This document shows, piece by piece, positions 1 through 9,126 of a stretch of 64,000 bases of DNA. Both the position numbers and the translations under genes were made by a program. Origin of the DNA: Gammaproteobacteria bacterium. GTDB taxonomy: Bacteria; Pseudomonadota; Gammaproteobacteria; Pseudomonadales; UBA5518. Numbering within the stretch: the stretch's first letter is position 1; every line of letters starts with the position of its first letter. The stretch is from NCBI GenBank assembly GCA_016718385.1, contig JADKDK010000002.1, positions 992,001 through 1,056,000 on the forward strand, read 5' to 3'. The notes below the pieces were generated by a model, which saw nothing but the letters and a program-made list of their open reading frames with translations, did no database searches and was not told the origin of the DNA.

Positions 1-168
1 GTAGGCGTAGAACTCGGTGACGACGCCGAAATCCGCGGGGTCGGTGAACTGGTAGGTGTAGAGCGGGACCAGCAGGTAGTTGAGCAGCCTGCCCACCACG
101 GTGCTGAGGCCGTAGATCGCGGTCTGGCCGACGAGCTTGCCGAGCAGGCCGGCACCCGCGGCGCTCAT
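1..168 (-). CDS. Polysaccharide (O-antigen/Wzx-type) flippase, N-terminal fragment
   Basis: The reverse strand from 168 reads 56 codons in frame to the window edge: MSAAGAGLLGKLVGQTAIYG, then a stretch containing STVVGRLLNYLLVPLYTYQF. A short basic start, a first amphipathic or membrane helix and the 'GR-LLNYLLVPLYTYQF' pattern are typical of the N-terminus of membrane proteins that flip lipid-linked sugars (polysaccharide biosynthesis / MOP superfamily). The gene runs off the left edge, so length and specificity are unknown. It lies 31 bases after nqrM on the same strand and may be transcribed from further upstream. The family call is from the N-terminal pattern only. Confidence 0.6.
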   Translation of the reverse strand, partial: MSAAGAGLLGKLVGQTAIYGLSTVVGRLLNYLLVPLYTYQFTDPADFGVVTEFYAY

Positions 169-199
169 GAGGGCGCTCCTCCCGGGGCAGCCGCGACCC

Positions 200-421
200 T
201 CAACGGCGCTCGCGGGTGGCGTCGTAGCCGAGTTCCCCGGGCGCGGCCTCGTTGGCGTCGCACCGGGCGGGATTGCCGCCGCAGATCGGGCAATCCTCGC
301 CCGACATCGCGCTCATGCCGCCGCAGCTGCCCTTGATCGGGCCGCGGCCCGCGAGCACGCCGACCGCCATGCCCAGCGCCATCAGCAGGAAGAAACCCAG
401 CGTAAACAACAACGTGGTCAT
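200..421 (-). CDS. nqrM: NqrM, Na+-NQR maturation protein
   Basis: A 73-residue protein with one N-terminal membrane helix (about residues 3-25, LLFTLGFFLLMALGMAVGVL) followed by a cysteine-rich tail (GSCGG, CPICGG, ARC). This is the NqrM (DUF539) family, required for maturation of Na+-NQR and thought to deliver iron to the NqrD/NqrE site. Its ATG overlaps the apbE stop (ATGA), so it is the last translationally coupled gene of the nqr operon. Length and Cys arrangement match the family. The frame is also open upstream through apbE, but that extension is an out-of-frame shadow. Confidence 0.93.
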   Translation of the reverse strand: MTTLLFTLGFFLLMALGMAVGVLAGRGPIKGSCGGMSAMSGEDCPICGGNPARCDANEAAPGELGYDATRERR

Positions 422-1518
422 GGCGTCTCCTTGGCAGCGGCAGTCCCGAGAAACGGTGCGAAGGCCGGGCTGTGGCGCGATTCGAAGCCCGCGCCCGCGC
501 GCACCAGCAGGTACACCGCCAGGTTCTCGCGCTCGGCAAAGGCGAGACCCTTGTCCGGGCCGAGCACGTCGATCGCCGTCGCCAGCGCATCGGCGCTCTT
601 GCAGTCGGGTGCCACCACGGTCACCGATGCCAGCGCGTGCTCGACGGGGCGCGCGGTCGCCGGATCGATGGTGTGCGAATAGTGCCTGCCGCCGGCCTCG
701 AAATAGTTGCGGTAATCGCCGGACGTCGCGACCGATTCGCCGCTGAGCGCCACCGCGGCGATCGCGTGCCCCTGCTGCAGCAGCTCGGGCGCCTCGATGC
801 CGATGCGCCACTTCTCGCCCTGCGGGTTGCGCCCGCGGGTGCGCACCTCGCCTCCCACTTCGACCATGTAATTCGCCACGCCGTTCCCTTCGAGCCACAG
901 CGCGGCGCGATCGACGCCGAAGCCCTTGGCAATCGCGGACAGGTCGATCTCGCGATCCGCTGATTTGAACAGTGCCGGCGGGTCGGCGCGCACGCGCAGG
1001 GCGTCCGAGCCGACGCGCGCGGCGGCGGCCGCCACCTCCGCATCCGACGGCACGCGATCGGTAGCCTTCGATCCGGCGCCGAAGCCCCACAGGTCCACCA
1101 GCGGCCCGACCGTGATGTCGAAGGCCCCGCCGCTGCCCTGGTGCACCTCGAGCGCGGTGGCGACCACGGCGGCGGTATCCGCCGAGACCGCGAACCATTC
1201 GCCCGGCGCGGCGCGGTTGAAGCGCGAGACCTCGGAATCCGCGCGATAGGTCGACATCTGCGCGTTGACGCGTTCCAGCGCCCCCTCGACGCCGGCTGCC
1301 GCGGCCTCGCGCGCGAGCCCGGCGGGCGGATCGACCAGGGTGACGTGCCAGGTGGTGCCCATCGTGGCGCCCTCGAAGCGCCACACCTCGGGTTCGGGCG
1401 CGCACGCAGCGAGCAGAAACACGAACGGGAGCAGCCAGGCTGCTCCCGTTCGCCGCGGTGCGATGCGCGCCGTCTCAGCCGCCGAAGTCGTCCAGCAGGA
1501 TGTTGTCGCGCTCGACAC
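418..1518 (-). CDS. apbE: FAD:protein FMN transferase ApbE
   Basis: A lipoprotein-type N-terminus (WLLPFVFLLAAC, lipobox LAAC) is followed by the ApbE domain with EGATMGTTWHVTLVDP and the Mg/FAD region SGESVATSGDYRNYF, SHTIDPATARPV. ApbE transfers FMN from FAD to threonines of NqrB and NqrC, so its position between nqrF and nqrM matches its job. The GTG at 1518 overlaps the nqrF 3' end by 44 bases; no ATG lies closer to the signal peptide, so this start is the best available but uncertain. The mature domain is of normal length (about 330 residues). Confidence 0.93.
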   Translation of the reverse strand: MSSATTSCWTTSAAETARIAPRRTGAAWLLPFVFLLAACAPEPEVWRFEGATMGTTWHVTLVDPPAGLAREAAAAGVEGALERVNAQMSTYRADSEVSRFNRAAPGEWFAVSADTAAVVATALEVHQGSGGAFDITVGPLVDLWGFGAGSKATDRVPSDAEVAAAAARVGSDALRVRADPPALFKSADREIDLSAIAKGFGVDRAALWLEGNGVANYMVEVGGEVRTRGRNPQGEKWRIGIEAPELLQQGHAIAAVALSGESVATSGDYRNYFEAGGRHYSHTIDPATARPVEHALASVTVVAPDCKSADALATAIDVLGPDKGLAFAERENLAVYLLVRAGAGFESRHSPAFAPFLGTAAAKETP

Positions 1519-2710
1519 CGAGTTCCTCCAGCATCTTGATCACGGCCGCGTTCATCATCGGCGGGCCGCACATGTAGTACTCGCAGTCCTCGGGCGCCGG
1601 GTGATCCTTGAGGTAGTTGTCGAACAGCACCTGGTGGATGAAGCCCTTGAGCCCGGTCCAGTTGTCCTCGGGCTGCGGGTCCGACAGCGCCACGTGCCAC
1701 GTGAAGTTCGGGTTCGCCGCCGCCAGGCCGTCGAAGTCCTCGACGTAGAACATCTCGCGCAGGCTGCGCGCGCCGTACCAGAACGAGATCTTGCGGTCGG
1801 TGTGGATGCGTTTCAGCTGGTCGAAGAGGTGCGAGCGCATCGGCGCCATGCCCGCGCCGCCGCCGATGAAGATCATCTCCGCGCGCGTGTCCTTGGCGAA
1901 GAACTCGCCGAAGGGGCCGAACACGCGCATCCTGTCGCCCGGCTTCAGGTTGAACACGTACGACGACATCTTGCCCGGCGGGATGCCCTTCGATCCGGGC
2001 GGCGGTGTCGCGATGCGGATATTGAACTTCAGCAGGCCCCGCTCGTCGGGATAATTCGCCATCGAGTAGGCACGGATCACCGGCTCCTCGACCGTGGAGC
2101 TGAGCTCGAAGAACTTGAAGCGCTCCCAGTCGCCGCGGTACTCCGGAGCAACATCGAAATCACGGTAGAAGACCGTGTGCGCCGGGGCTTCCAGCTGCAC
2201 GTAACCCCCGGCGCGGAAATCGACGCTCTCGCCCTCGGGCAGCTTCAGCACCAGCTCCTTGATGAAGGTCGCGACGTTGTCGTTGGAGACGACCTCGCAG
2301 TCCCACTGCTTGACGCCGAAGAACTCGGGCTCGACGTGGATCTTCATGTCCTGCTTCACCGCGACCTGGCAGGCCAGGCGCCAGTGCTCGCGCAATTGTC
2401 CGCGGGAGAAGTGACCCTCTTCCACCGGCAGGAAGGTGCCACCGCCGTCGAGCACCTGGCAGCGACACTGCCCGCACGTGCCGCCGCCACCGCAGGCCGA
2501 GGACAGGAAGATCCCCGAGTTCGCCAGCGTCTGCAGCAGCTTGCCGCCGGCCTCGACGGTCAGCGCGCGCGAGGGGTCGTCGTTGATCTCGATCGTGACG
2601 TCGGCGGTGCTCACCAGCTTGGAGCGCGCCAGCAGGATCAGCACGGCCAGCGACATCACGATGGCCGTGAACATCCCGACGCCCCAGAAAATCGTTCCCG
2701 TATCTACCAT
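1475..2710 (-). CDS. nqrF: Na+-translocating NADH:quinone reductase subunit F
   Basis: 411 residues, normal for NqrF. It has one N-terminal membrane helix (residues 7-28), a plant-type 2Fe-2S ferredoxin domain with CGGGGTCGQCRC and the fourth Cys in WRLACQV, then an FAD-binding domain (RAYSMANYPDE) and an NADH-binding domain (FIGGGAGMAPMRSHL, MCGPPMMNAAV). It takes electrons from NADH and passes them by FAD and the iron-sulfur centre to the other subunits at the cytoplasmic membrane. It follows nqrE after 25 bases. Confidence 0.97.
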   Translation of the reverse strand: MVDTGTIFWGVGMFTAIVMSLAVLILLARSKLVSTADVTIEINDDPSRALTVEAGGKLLQTLANSGIFLSSACGGGGTCGQCRCQVLDGGGTFLPVEEGHFSRGQLREHWRLACQVAVKQDMKIHVEPEFFGVKQWDCEVVSNDNVATFIKELVLKLPEGESVDFRAGGYVQLEAPAHTVFYRDFDVAPEYRGDWERFKFFELSSTVEEPVIRAYSMANYPDERGLLKFNIRIATPPPGSKGIPPGKMSSYVFNLKPGDRMRVFGPFGEFFAKDTRAEMIFIGGGAGMAPMRSHLFDQLKRIHTDRKISFWYGARSLREMFYVEDFDGLAAANPNFTWHVALSDPQPEDNWTGLKGFIHQVLFDNYLKDHPAPEDCEYYMCGPPMMNAAVIKMLEELGVERDNILLDDFGG

Positions 2711-2735
2711 GGTCGATAATCCCGAAGTGGCCCGG

Positions 2736-3345
2736 TTACAGCGAGATGCCGCCGAAGGACATGAAACCCAGCGACATCAGGCCCACCGTGATGAAGGTGA
2801 TCCCGAGCCCCTGCAATCCCTGCGGCACATCGCTGTACTTGAGTTTCTCGCGCACGCCGGCGAGCGCGGTGATCGCCAGCGCCCAGCCGAGCCCCGAACC
2901 GAAGCCGTAGACCACGCTCTCGCCGAGCATGTAGTCGCGCTCGACCATGAACAGCGAGCCGGCCATGATCACGCAGTTCACCGTGATCAGCGGCAGGAAC
3001 ACGCCGAGCGCGTTGTAGAGCGCTGGGCACGTACTTGTCGAGCAGCATCTCGAGGATCTGCACGATCGCCGCGATCACGCCGATGTAGCTGAGGAAGCCG
3101 AGGAAGCTCAGGTCCAGTTCCGGAAAGCCGGCCCACGCCAGCGCGCCGTCGCGCAGCAGGAACTGGTAGATCAGGTTGTTCGCCGGCACCGTGATGGCCT
3201 GCACCACCACCACCGCCATGCCGAGCTGGATCGCCGTCTCGACCTTCTTCGAGATCGCGATGAAGCTGCACATGCCGAGGAAGAAGGCGAGCGCCATGTT
3301 CTCGACGAAGACCGAGCGGATCAGCAGCGCCAGGTAATGTTCCAT
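2736..3345 (-). pseudogene. nqrE: Na+-NQR subunit E, frameshifted as given
   Basis: Reading from the ATG at 3345 (one-base overlap with the nqrD stop, TGATG) gives MEHYLALLIRSVFVENMALA and normal NqrE as far as LLDKYVP. The frame then breaks; the rest of NqrE (MFLPLITVNCVIMAGSLFMV ... GFMSFGGISL) continues in another frame to the stop at 2736. The family sequence DKYVPALYNALG is restored by removing one base (T on the plus strand near 3024). NqrE is an essential integral-membrane subunit that shares an iron site with NqrD, and every other nqr gene is intact, so a sequencing error is more likely than a dead gene. Confidence 0.9.
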
Positions 3346-4007
3346 CACACGGCCTCCTGTGCCTTGGTCTGCGGCTCGATACGGTATTCGGCCGGCTCGA
3401 CCTGGTGCGTCTTCCAGCTGCGCAGCAGCCAGATGAAGCCGCCGATGATGAAGAACGCACTGGGCGGCAGCAGCAGCAGGCCGTTCGGCTGGTACCAGCC
3501 GCCGTTGTTGACGGTCTCGAGCACCGGGATACCGAACAGCGAGCCGCTGCCGAGGAGCTCGCGGACCGTGCCCACGGCCATCAGCATCGCGCTGTAGCCC
3601 AGCCCGTTGCCGATGCCGTCGATGAAGCTCGGGATCGGCGGGTTCTTCATCGCGAAGGCCTCGGCGCGCCCCATCACGATGCAGTTGGTGATGATCAGTC
3701 CGACGAATACCGAGAGCTGCTTCGAAATGTCATAGGCCACCGCCTGCAGGATCTGGTCGACCACGATCACCAGCGAGGAGATCACGATCATCTGCACGAT
3801 CATGCGGATGCTGGAGGGCGTGTGGTTGCGCAGCAGCGAGATCAGCAGGTTGGAGAACGCGGTGACCAGCGTCAGCGCGATGGACATCACCGCCGCTGTC
3901 TTCAGACTCGACGTCACCGCGAGCGCCGAGCAGATCCCGAGGATCTGCACCGCGATCGGGTTGTTGTTGAAGATCGGCGATACCAGAATTTCCCTGGTCT
4001 TCGTCAT
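3345..4007 (-). CDS. nqrD: Na+-NQR subunit D
   Basis: 220 residues, a six-helix membrane protein of the NqrDE/RnfAE fold. The start MTKTREILVSPIFNNNPIAV and the segment GICSALAVTSSLKTA, carrying the conserved Cys of the half-membrane iron site, are typical of NqrD, as is LIITNCIVMGRAEAFAMKNP with the second Cys. It forms the Na+ pathway and iron centre with NqrE. Its ATG overlaps the nqrC stop and its stop overlaps the nqrE start, indicating translational coupling. Confidence 0.96.
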   Translation of the reverse strand: MTKTREILVSPIFNNNPIAVQILGICSALAVTSSLKTAAVMSIALTLVTAFSNLLISLLRNHTPSSIRMIVQMIVISSLVIVVDQILQAVAYDISKQLSVFVGLIITNCIVMGRAEAFAMKNPPIPSFIDGIGNGLGYSAMLMAVGTVRELLGSGSLFGIPVLETVNNGGWYQPNGLLLLPPSAFFIIGGFIWLLRSWKTHQVEPAEYRIEPQTKAQEAV

Positions 4008-4819
4008 CAGGCCTGTCCTCCGCGAATCCTGCTCAAATAGGGACCGAAACCACGCTCACCGAGCCAGAAGTGCAGCATGTGCTCGACCCCGTTGCTGGTG
4101 AGCGTCGCGCCCGAGAGCCCGTCGACCTGGTGCACGGCGGCCGGCGAATCCCGGTTGACGCTGCCCTTGACGATGTCGATCGACACCGCGCCCTCGGCGT
4201 CGAAGACCTGCTTGCCCGGCCACAGCGCCTTCCATTTCGGGTTGTCGACCTCGCCGCCGAGCCCGGGCGTTTCCTTCTGGTCGTAATACGCCAGGCCGAC
4301 CACCGTGCTGGCGTCGCCCTCCAGCACCAGGAAGCCGTACAGCGTGCTCCACAGCCCGTAACCGCGGATCGGCAGCACGATCTTCTGCAGCCGTCCCTCC
4401 TCCTCGAGCAGGTAGACCTGGGCGACCTTCTCGCGGCGCTTGATGCCCGCGATGTCGGCATCACCCGGCAGCGCCTCGGAGAGCTTCGGATCCTTCGCGG
4501 CCTTGATCTGGTCGTAGCGCTCGGGGGCCAGTTCCGGCCGCGCCAGTTGCTCCTCGGACAGGTACTCGCCGCTGTCGAGGTCGACCATGCGCACCGTGAA
4601 GCGCCCGAACAGTTCCTCGATCTCGGCGGCACCGTGCTCGCCCGGCGCGAACATGCCGGCCGCAGACAGGATGTTCTTCTTGCGGTCGAGCTGCTTGTTG
4701 CTGGTCTGCACCGGCTTGAGCGAGACCGCGGCGCCCGCCACGATCACCGAGCAGACGATGCACAGGACCAGGGCGACCAGCAGGGTGCGCCCGGTGGTTT
4801 CCTTCCTAGCCGTTGACAT
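4007..4819 (-). CDS. nqrC: Na+-NQR subunit C
   Basis: 270 residues with one N-terminal membrane helix (about 10-33) and a periplasmic FMN-binding domain. The covalent flavin site SGATLTSNGV is near the C-terminus; the ApbE-modified threonine is the one after SGA. It passes electrons between the NqrD/E iron centre and NqrB. Its start overlaps the nqrB 3' end by 14 bases. The motif VVGLAYYDQKETPGLGGEVD is the conserved FMN-domain core. Confidence 0.96.
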   Translation of the reverse strand: MSTARKETTGRTLLVALVLCIVCSVIVAGAAVSLKPVQTSNKQLDRKKNILSAAGMFAPGEHGAAEIEELFGRFTVRMVDLDSGEYLSEEQLARPELAPERYDQIKAAKDPKLSEALPGDADIAGIKRREKVAQVYLLEEEGRLQKIVLPIRGYGLWSTLYGFLVLEGDASTVVGLAYYDQKETPGLGGEVDNPKWKALWPGKQVFDAEGAVSIDIVKGSVNRDSPAAVHQVDGLSGATLTSNGVEHMLHFWLGERGFGPYLSRIRGGQA

Positions 4820-6065
4820 GGCGCGCCAGCCTCCGGTTGATGTTGGCCCGCATCACGAAATTGTCGATCAGCGGTGCAAAGATGTTGGCAAAAAGGATCG
4901 CGAGCATCATCCCCTCCGGATACGCAGGATTCACCACGCGGATCAGCATGACCATCACGCCGATCAGGATGCCGAAGGCGAGCTTGCCGGTGTCGGTCAT
5001 GGCGGCCGATACCGGGTCGGTGGCCATGAATACCGTGCCGAAAGCCCAGCCGCCGATCACGAAGTGCCAGTAGAACGGCAGCGCGAACATCGGGTTCGTG
5101 TCCGAGCCCACGGCATTGAACAGCAGTCCCATCGCCACGGTGCCGATCACGACGCCGAGCATGATCCGCCAAGAGGCGATGCCGGTCCACAGCAGAAGCA
5201 CCGCACCGAGCAATATCGCCAGTTTCGAGACCTCGCCGATGCTGCCGGGGATCTGGCCGAGGAATGCCTGCATCCAGGAGAACTGCGCGGTGATTGCCTC
5301 GAGTCCGCCATTGGCACCGAGCGACAGCGCCGTGGCGCCGCTCATTCCGTCCACGCCCATCGAGCTGGCGCCGCTGTAGCCGTCCACCACCGCCCAGTCG
5401 AACGCCGTCCACACGCTGTCGCCCGAGATCTCGGCGGGATAGGCAAAGAACAGGAACGCCCGCCCGACCAGCGCAGGATTGAGGAAATTCTTGCCGGTGC
5501 CGCCGAAGACTTCCTTGCCGACCACCACGCCGAAGCTGATGCCGAGCGCGACCTGCCACAGCGGGATGTCCGGCGGCAGCGTCAAGGCGAACAGGATCGA
5601 GGTCACGAAGAAGCCTTCGTTGACCTCGTGCCCGCGCACGGCGGCGAACAGGATTTCCCACGCGATGCCCACGGCAAAGGTGACGATGTAGATCGGCAGG
5701 AAATAGCAGGCGCCGTGCCAGAAGCAGTCCCAGATGCTGTTCGGGTCGTAGCCGGCCGCCAGGCCGATCAGCCAGCCGTGCCAGTCGGTCTTGACCAGCA
5801 CGCCGCCTTCCTGCATCGCGCTGTTGGCCTGGAATCCCAGGTTGTACATGCCCCAGAACATCGCCGGCAGCGCCGCGAGCCACACCGTGATCATCACGCG
5901 CTTGAGATCGATGCCGTCGCGCACGTGGGCATTGGCGCGCGTGACGCTGGCCGGGGCGTAGAGAAAGGTATCGAGGGCCTCGTACAGCGGAAACAGCGAG
6001 TGGAATCGCCCGCCCTTCTCGAAATGCGGCTCGACGCGGTCGAGCATTCGCCGCAGTGCTTTCAT
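4806..6065 (-). CDS. nqrB: Na+-NQR subunit B
   Basis: 419 residues, the large membrane subunit carrying covalent FMN, riboflavin and the quinone site. DGMSGATALSLGANGG contains the SGAT flavinylation site, and GWAFGTVFMATDPVSAAMT is the conserved NqrB/RnfD signature. The start MKALRRMLDRVEPHFEKGGR is usual for the family. It begins one base after the nqrA stop. It belongs to the inner-membrane Na+ pump that couples NADH oxidation to ubiquinone reduction. Confidence 0.97.
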   Translation of the reverse strand: MKALRRMLDRVEPHFEKGGRFHSLFPLYEALDTFLYAPASVTRANAHVRDGIDLKRVMITVWLAALPAMFWGMYNLGFQANSAMQEGGVLVKTDWHGWLIGLAAGYDPNSIWDCFWHGACYFLPIYIVTFAVGIAWEILFAAVRGHEVNEGFFVTSILFALTLPPDIPLWQVALGISFGVVVGKEVFGGTGKNFLNPALVGRAFLFFAYPAEISGDSVWTAFDWAVVDGYSGASSMGVDGMSGATALSLGANGGLEAITAQFSWMQAFLGQIPGSIGEVSKLAILLGAVLLLWTGIASWRIMLGVVIGTVAMGLLFNAVGSDTNPMFALPFYWHFVIGGWAFGTVFMATDPVSAAMTDTGKLAFGILIGVMVMLIRVVNPAYPEGMMLAILFANIFAPLIDNFVMRANINRRLARHVNG

Positions 6066-6066
6066 G

Positions 6067-7410
6067 TCAGGCCTCCGATTCGATGCGGGTGAGGTTGTCG
6101 CGCAGAATCGGGCCGAACTCGTACTTGCCGGGACAGACGTAGCTGCACAGCGCGAGATCCTCCTCGTCGAGCTCCAGCGCGCCCAGCTTGACCGCGGTCT
6201 CCACGTCGCCCACCACCAGCGACTTCAGCAGCGGTGTCGCCAGCACGTCGAGCGGCATGACCTTCTCGTAGGCGCCGATCGGCACGATCGCGCGCGGGCT
6301 GCCGTTGGTCGAGGTGTCCATCGCGAAGCGCTTGCCGCCGAGGAAGCGCGACAGGTAGATGCCCATCACCGAGTGGCGGTCGACGCCCGGTGACATCCAG
6401 CCCATGAAGCGGCGCTCGCGCCCCTCGGGCAGCACCGAGACCTGCGTGTGGTAGCGCCCGAGAAAGGCCAGTGCGCCGTGCGCGCGGCGCCCGCCGAGCA
6501 CGCTGCCGCTGATGATGCGCTGCTCGCCCGGGGCGAGCTCGCCGGCGCAGAGCTCCTCGGTGCTGGCGCCCAGCACCGTGCGCAGCAGGCGCGGCTTCGC
6601 GACACCGGGGCCCGCGAGAGCGACGACGCGCTCCGTCAGCAGGCGCCCGGTCGTGAACAGATGCCCGATCGCGACGACATCCTGGTAGCCGATCGACCAC
6701 ACCGTACGGTGTTCGTGCACCGGGTCGAGGAAGTGGATGTGGGTGCCGGCGAGTCCGGCCGGGTGCGGGCCGCCGAACTCCTCGTGCACCACGCGCGGGG
6801 CCTCGACGCGCGGCACGCTGGCGCCGGCGCCGCTCACCACGTAGACCTTGCCCTCGGTGAGCGAGCTGAGCAGCTGCACGCCGTGGCGGAACTCCTCGGC
6901 GCGCGGTGCCAGGACCAGCGCGGGATCGGCCGCCAGCGGATGGGTGTCGATCGCGGTCACGAAGATCGAATTCGCCTTGGCGTCCGGGGCCGGCACCTTG
7001 CTGAAGGGGCGCGTGCGCAGCGCGGTCCACAGCCCGGAGGCGCACAGGTTGCGGCACACCTGCTCGCGCGAGAGCGATGCCAGGGCCGCTGTATCGTAGC
7101 GCTCGAACTCGCGCTCCTCGGCGCCCTCGACGTCGATCACCACCGACAGCAGCACGCGCTTGGGCCCGCGGTTGATCGCGGCGATCGTGCCGGCCGCCGG
7201 CGCCGTGAACTGCACGCCCTCGGCCTTGCGGTCGGTGAACAGCACTTGTCCCCTGGCCACGCGATCGCCGGGCTGCACGGCCATGCTCGGCTTGACGCCG
7301 TGGTAATCGGGCCCCAGCAAGGCCACCGTGCGGACCCGCGGTCCCTCGTGCACGCGCTGCTCGGGTTCCCCGCTGATGGGCAGGTCCAGCCCTCGACGAA
7401 TCGTGATCAT
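6067..7410 (-). CDS. nqrA: Na+-NQR subunit A
   Basis: 447 residues, normal for NqrA, and the first gene of the eight-gene operon. It starts MITIRRGLDLPISGEPEQ; GPDYHGVKPSMAVQPGDRV and FTAPAAGTIAAINRGPKR form the lipoyl/biotinyl-like N-terminal domain, and SYVCPGKYEFGPILRDNL is the conserved C-terminus. NqrA is the peripheral cytoplasmic subunit. Only 72 bases separate it from the upstream same-strand GAPDH gene, and I saw no convincing promoter there. Confidence 0.97.
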   Translation of the reverse strand: MITIRRGLDLPISGEPEQRVHEGPRVRTVALLGPDYHGVKPSMAVQPGDRVARGQVLFTDRKAEGVQFTAPAAGTIAAINRGPKRVLLSVVIDVEGAEEREFERYDTAALASLSREQVCRNLCASGLWTALRTRPFSKVPAPDAKANSIFVTAIDTHPLAADPALVLAPRAEEFRHGVQLLSSLTEGKVYVVSGAGASVPRVEAPRVVHEEFGGPHPAGLAGTHIHFLDPVHEHRTVWSIGYQDVVAIGHLFTTGRLLTERVVALAGPGVAKPRLLRTVLGASTEELCAGELAPGEQRIISGSVLGGRRAHGALAFLGRYHTQVSVLPEGRERRFMGWMSPGVDRHSVMGIYLSRFLGGKRFAMDTSTNGSPRAIVPIGAYEKVMPLDVLATPLLKSLVVGDVETAVKLGALELDEEDLALCSYVCPGKYEFGPILRDNLTRIESEA

Positions 7411-7482
7411 TGTTGCTCCCGTCCGACGTTTACGATCAAGCGGCCCGCGCCGCCGCTGGCAGTGCGGGCCTCGCCTCGCGTC

Positions 7483-8979
7483 TCATTGCGACTGCGGCCA
7501 GCTGAAACCCACCGTTGTCGCGTCCGGATAGACCGCGTAGTGCACGCCGGCCACGTGCTCCAGCACGCGGTGAACCTGGCAGGCGTAGCCGAACTCGTTG
7601 TCGTACCAGAGGTAGAGGATCGCGCTGTTGCCCTGCACGATCGTGGCCTGCGCATCGTGGATGCAGGCGGCGCGGGAACCGACGAAGTCCGAGGACACCA
7701 CTTCCGGCGACGAGGTGTAGTCGATCTGGCGGCTGAGCGGCGAGTGCAGCGAGGCCCAGCGCATGAACTCGTTGACTTCCTCGACCGAGGTCGGGCGCTT
7801 CAGCGTGAGGTGGAGGATCGCCATGGAGACGTCGGGCACCGGCACGCGGATCGCGTTGCCGGTGAGCTTGCCCGCCATCGAGGGCAGCACCTTGGCCACG
7901 GCGCTGGCGGCACCGGTCTCGGTGAGCACCATGTTCAGCGGCGCGCTGCGGCCGCGGCGGTTGGCCTTGTGGAAGTTGTCGATCAGGTTCTGGTCGTTGG
8001 TGTAGGCGTGCACGGTCTCGACGTGGCCCGAGACGATGCCGAACTGCTCGTCCACGGCCTTCAGCGCCGGCGCGATCGCGTTGGTGGTGCACGAGGCAGC
8101 CGTGATGATGCGGTCGTCCGCGCTGATGTCGGCGTGGTTCACGCCATAGACGATGTTCTTCAGCGCGCCCTTGCCGGGCGCGGTGAGGATCACCTTCGAC
8201 ACGCCCCTGGCCTGCAGGTGGCGCGACAGTCCGGCCTCGTCGCGCCACTTGCCGGTGTTGTCGATCACGATCGCGTCATTGATGCCGTAGGCCGTGTAGT
8301 CGATGCTCTCGGGCGCGTCGGCGTAGATCAGCTTCACCTCGTTGCCGTTGGCGATGAAGGAGCCGTTCTCCTCGTCGACGCGGATCGTGCCGTCGAAGGA
8401 ACCGTGGATCGAGTCGCGTCGCAGCAGCGCCGCGCGCTTGACCAGGTCGTCCTGGCTCGACTTGCGCACCACCACGGCGCGCAGGCGCAGCACGTCACCG
8501 CCGCCGGTCTTCTCGATCAGCAGCCGCGCCATCAGCCGGCCGATCCGGCCGAAGCCGTAGAGCACCACGTCGCGCGGCGCGGCGACCGGCTTGGCGGTGC
8601 TGCCGATCAGTCCCTGCAGTTCCTTGCGCAGGAAGGCCTCGGCCGAGACGCCCTCCGTGCGCGGACCCGCCGCATACGTGACGCTGAGGCGCCCGATGTC
8701 GACGTGGCCCGTGCCCAGCTCGAGGCGGCCCAGCGCCTCGACCAGCGGCCAGGTCTCGAACTCCGAGAGTTCGTTTTGCTCGACCTGGCGCACGAAGCGG
8801 TGGGTCTTCATGATGTCGAGCACCGACTGCGACACCAGCGAGCGGCCGTAGACGTAGACCTTGACGTTGCGCTCGCGATACAGCTTGCCCACGACAGGGA
8901 TCATGGCCTCGGCCAGCGCCTCGCGCTGCTTCCAGTCAGAGAAGTAGTCCGCCGGTTTCGGTCGCTTGCGATCGAGCAT
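7483..8979 (-). CDS. Glyceraldehyde-3-phosphate dehydrogenase, N-terminally extended type
   Basis: 498 residues, about 150 longer than housekeeping GAPDH. The NAD-binding motif YGFGRIGRLMARLL begins near residue 150; the catalytic site ASCTTNAIAP and the substrate region RRGRSAPLNMV, WYDNEFGYACQV follow. The first 140 residues (MLDRKRPKPADYFSDWKQRE onward) form the extension seen in the Pseudomonas protein beside nqr and mfd (PA3001 as I recall). It interconverts glyceraldehyde-3-phosphate and 1,3-bisphosphoglycerate. It is transcribed towards nqrA and diverges from mfd. Whether it works in glycolysis or gluconeogenesis cannot be read here. Confidence 0.93.
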   Translation of the reverse strand: MLDRKRPKPADYFSDWKQREALAEAMIPVVGKLYRERNVKVYVYGRSLVSQSVLDIMKTHRFVRQVEQNELSEFETWPLVEALGRLELGTGHVDIGRLSVTYAAGPRTEGVSAEAFLRKELQGLIGSTAKPVAAPRDVVLYGFGRIGRLMARLLIEKTGGGDVLRLRAVVVRKSSQDDLVKRAALLRRDSIHGSFDGTIRVDEENGSFIANGNEVKLIYADAPESIDYTAYGINDAIVIDNTGKWRDEAGLSRHLQARGVSKVILTAPGKGALKNIVYGVNHADISADDRIITAASCTTNAIAPALKAVDEQFGIVSGHVETVHAYTNDQNLIDNFHKANRRGRSAPLNMVLTETGAASAVAKVLPSMAGKLTGNAIRVPVPDVSMAILHLTLKRPTSVEEVNEFMRWASLHSPLSRQIDYTSSPEVVSSDFVGSRAACIHDAQATIVQGNSAILYLWYDNEFGYACQVHRVLEHVAGVHYAVYPDATTVGFSWPQSQ

Positions 8980-9126
8980 CGTCAGGGGCCTCGGAAAAGC
9001 TGTGGGACGGTTCGCTGCCGGGCAAGGAACCTTCTAAGTCCCCCCGACGGCGGCGTATTATGGTCAGTCGTCACTGCCGCCGCAAGAAAGCGGCCGGCGC
9101 CCCCTGGTTCCCTGGCTGGCACCCGC

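Noticed and set aside
6448..9126. A very long plus-strand open frame antisense to nqrA and GAPDH, continuous with mfd
   Set aside because: It is a high-GC shadow frame rich in Arg/Ala/His with no family features. Mfd begins with its own conserved start at 9127.
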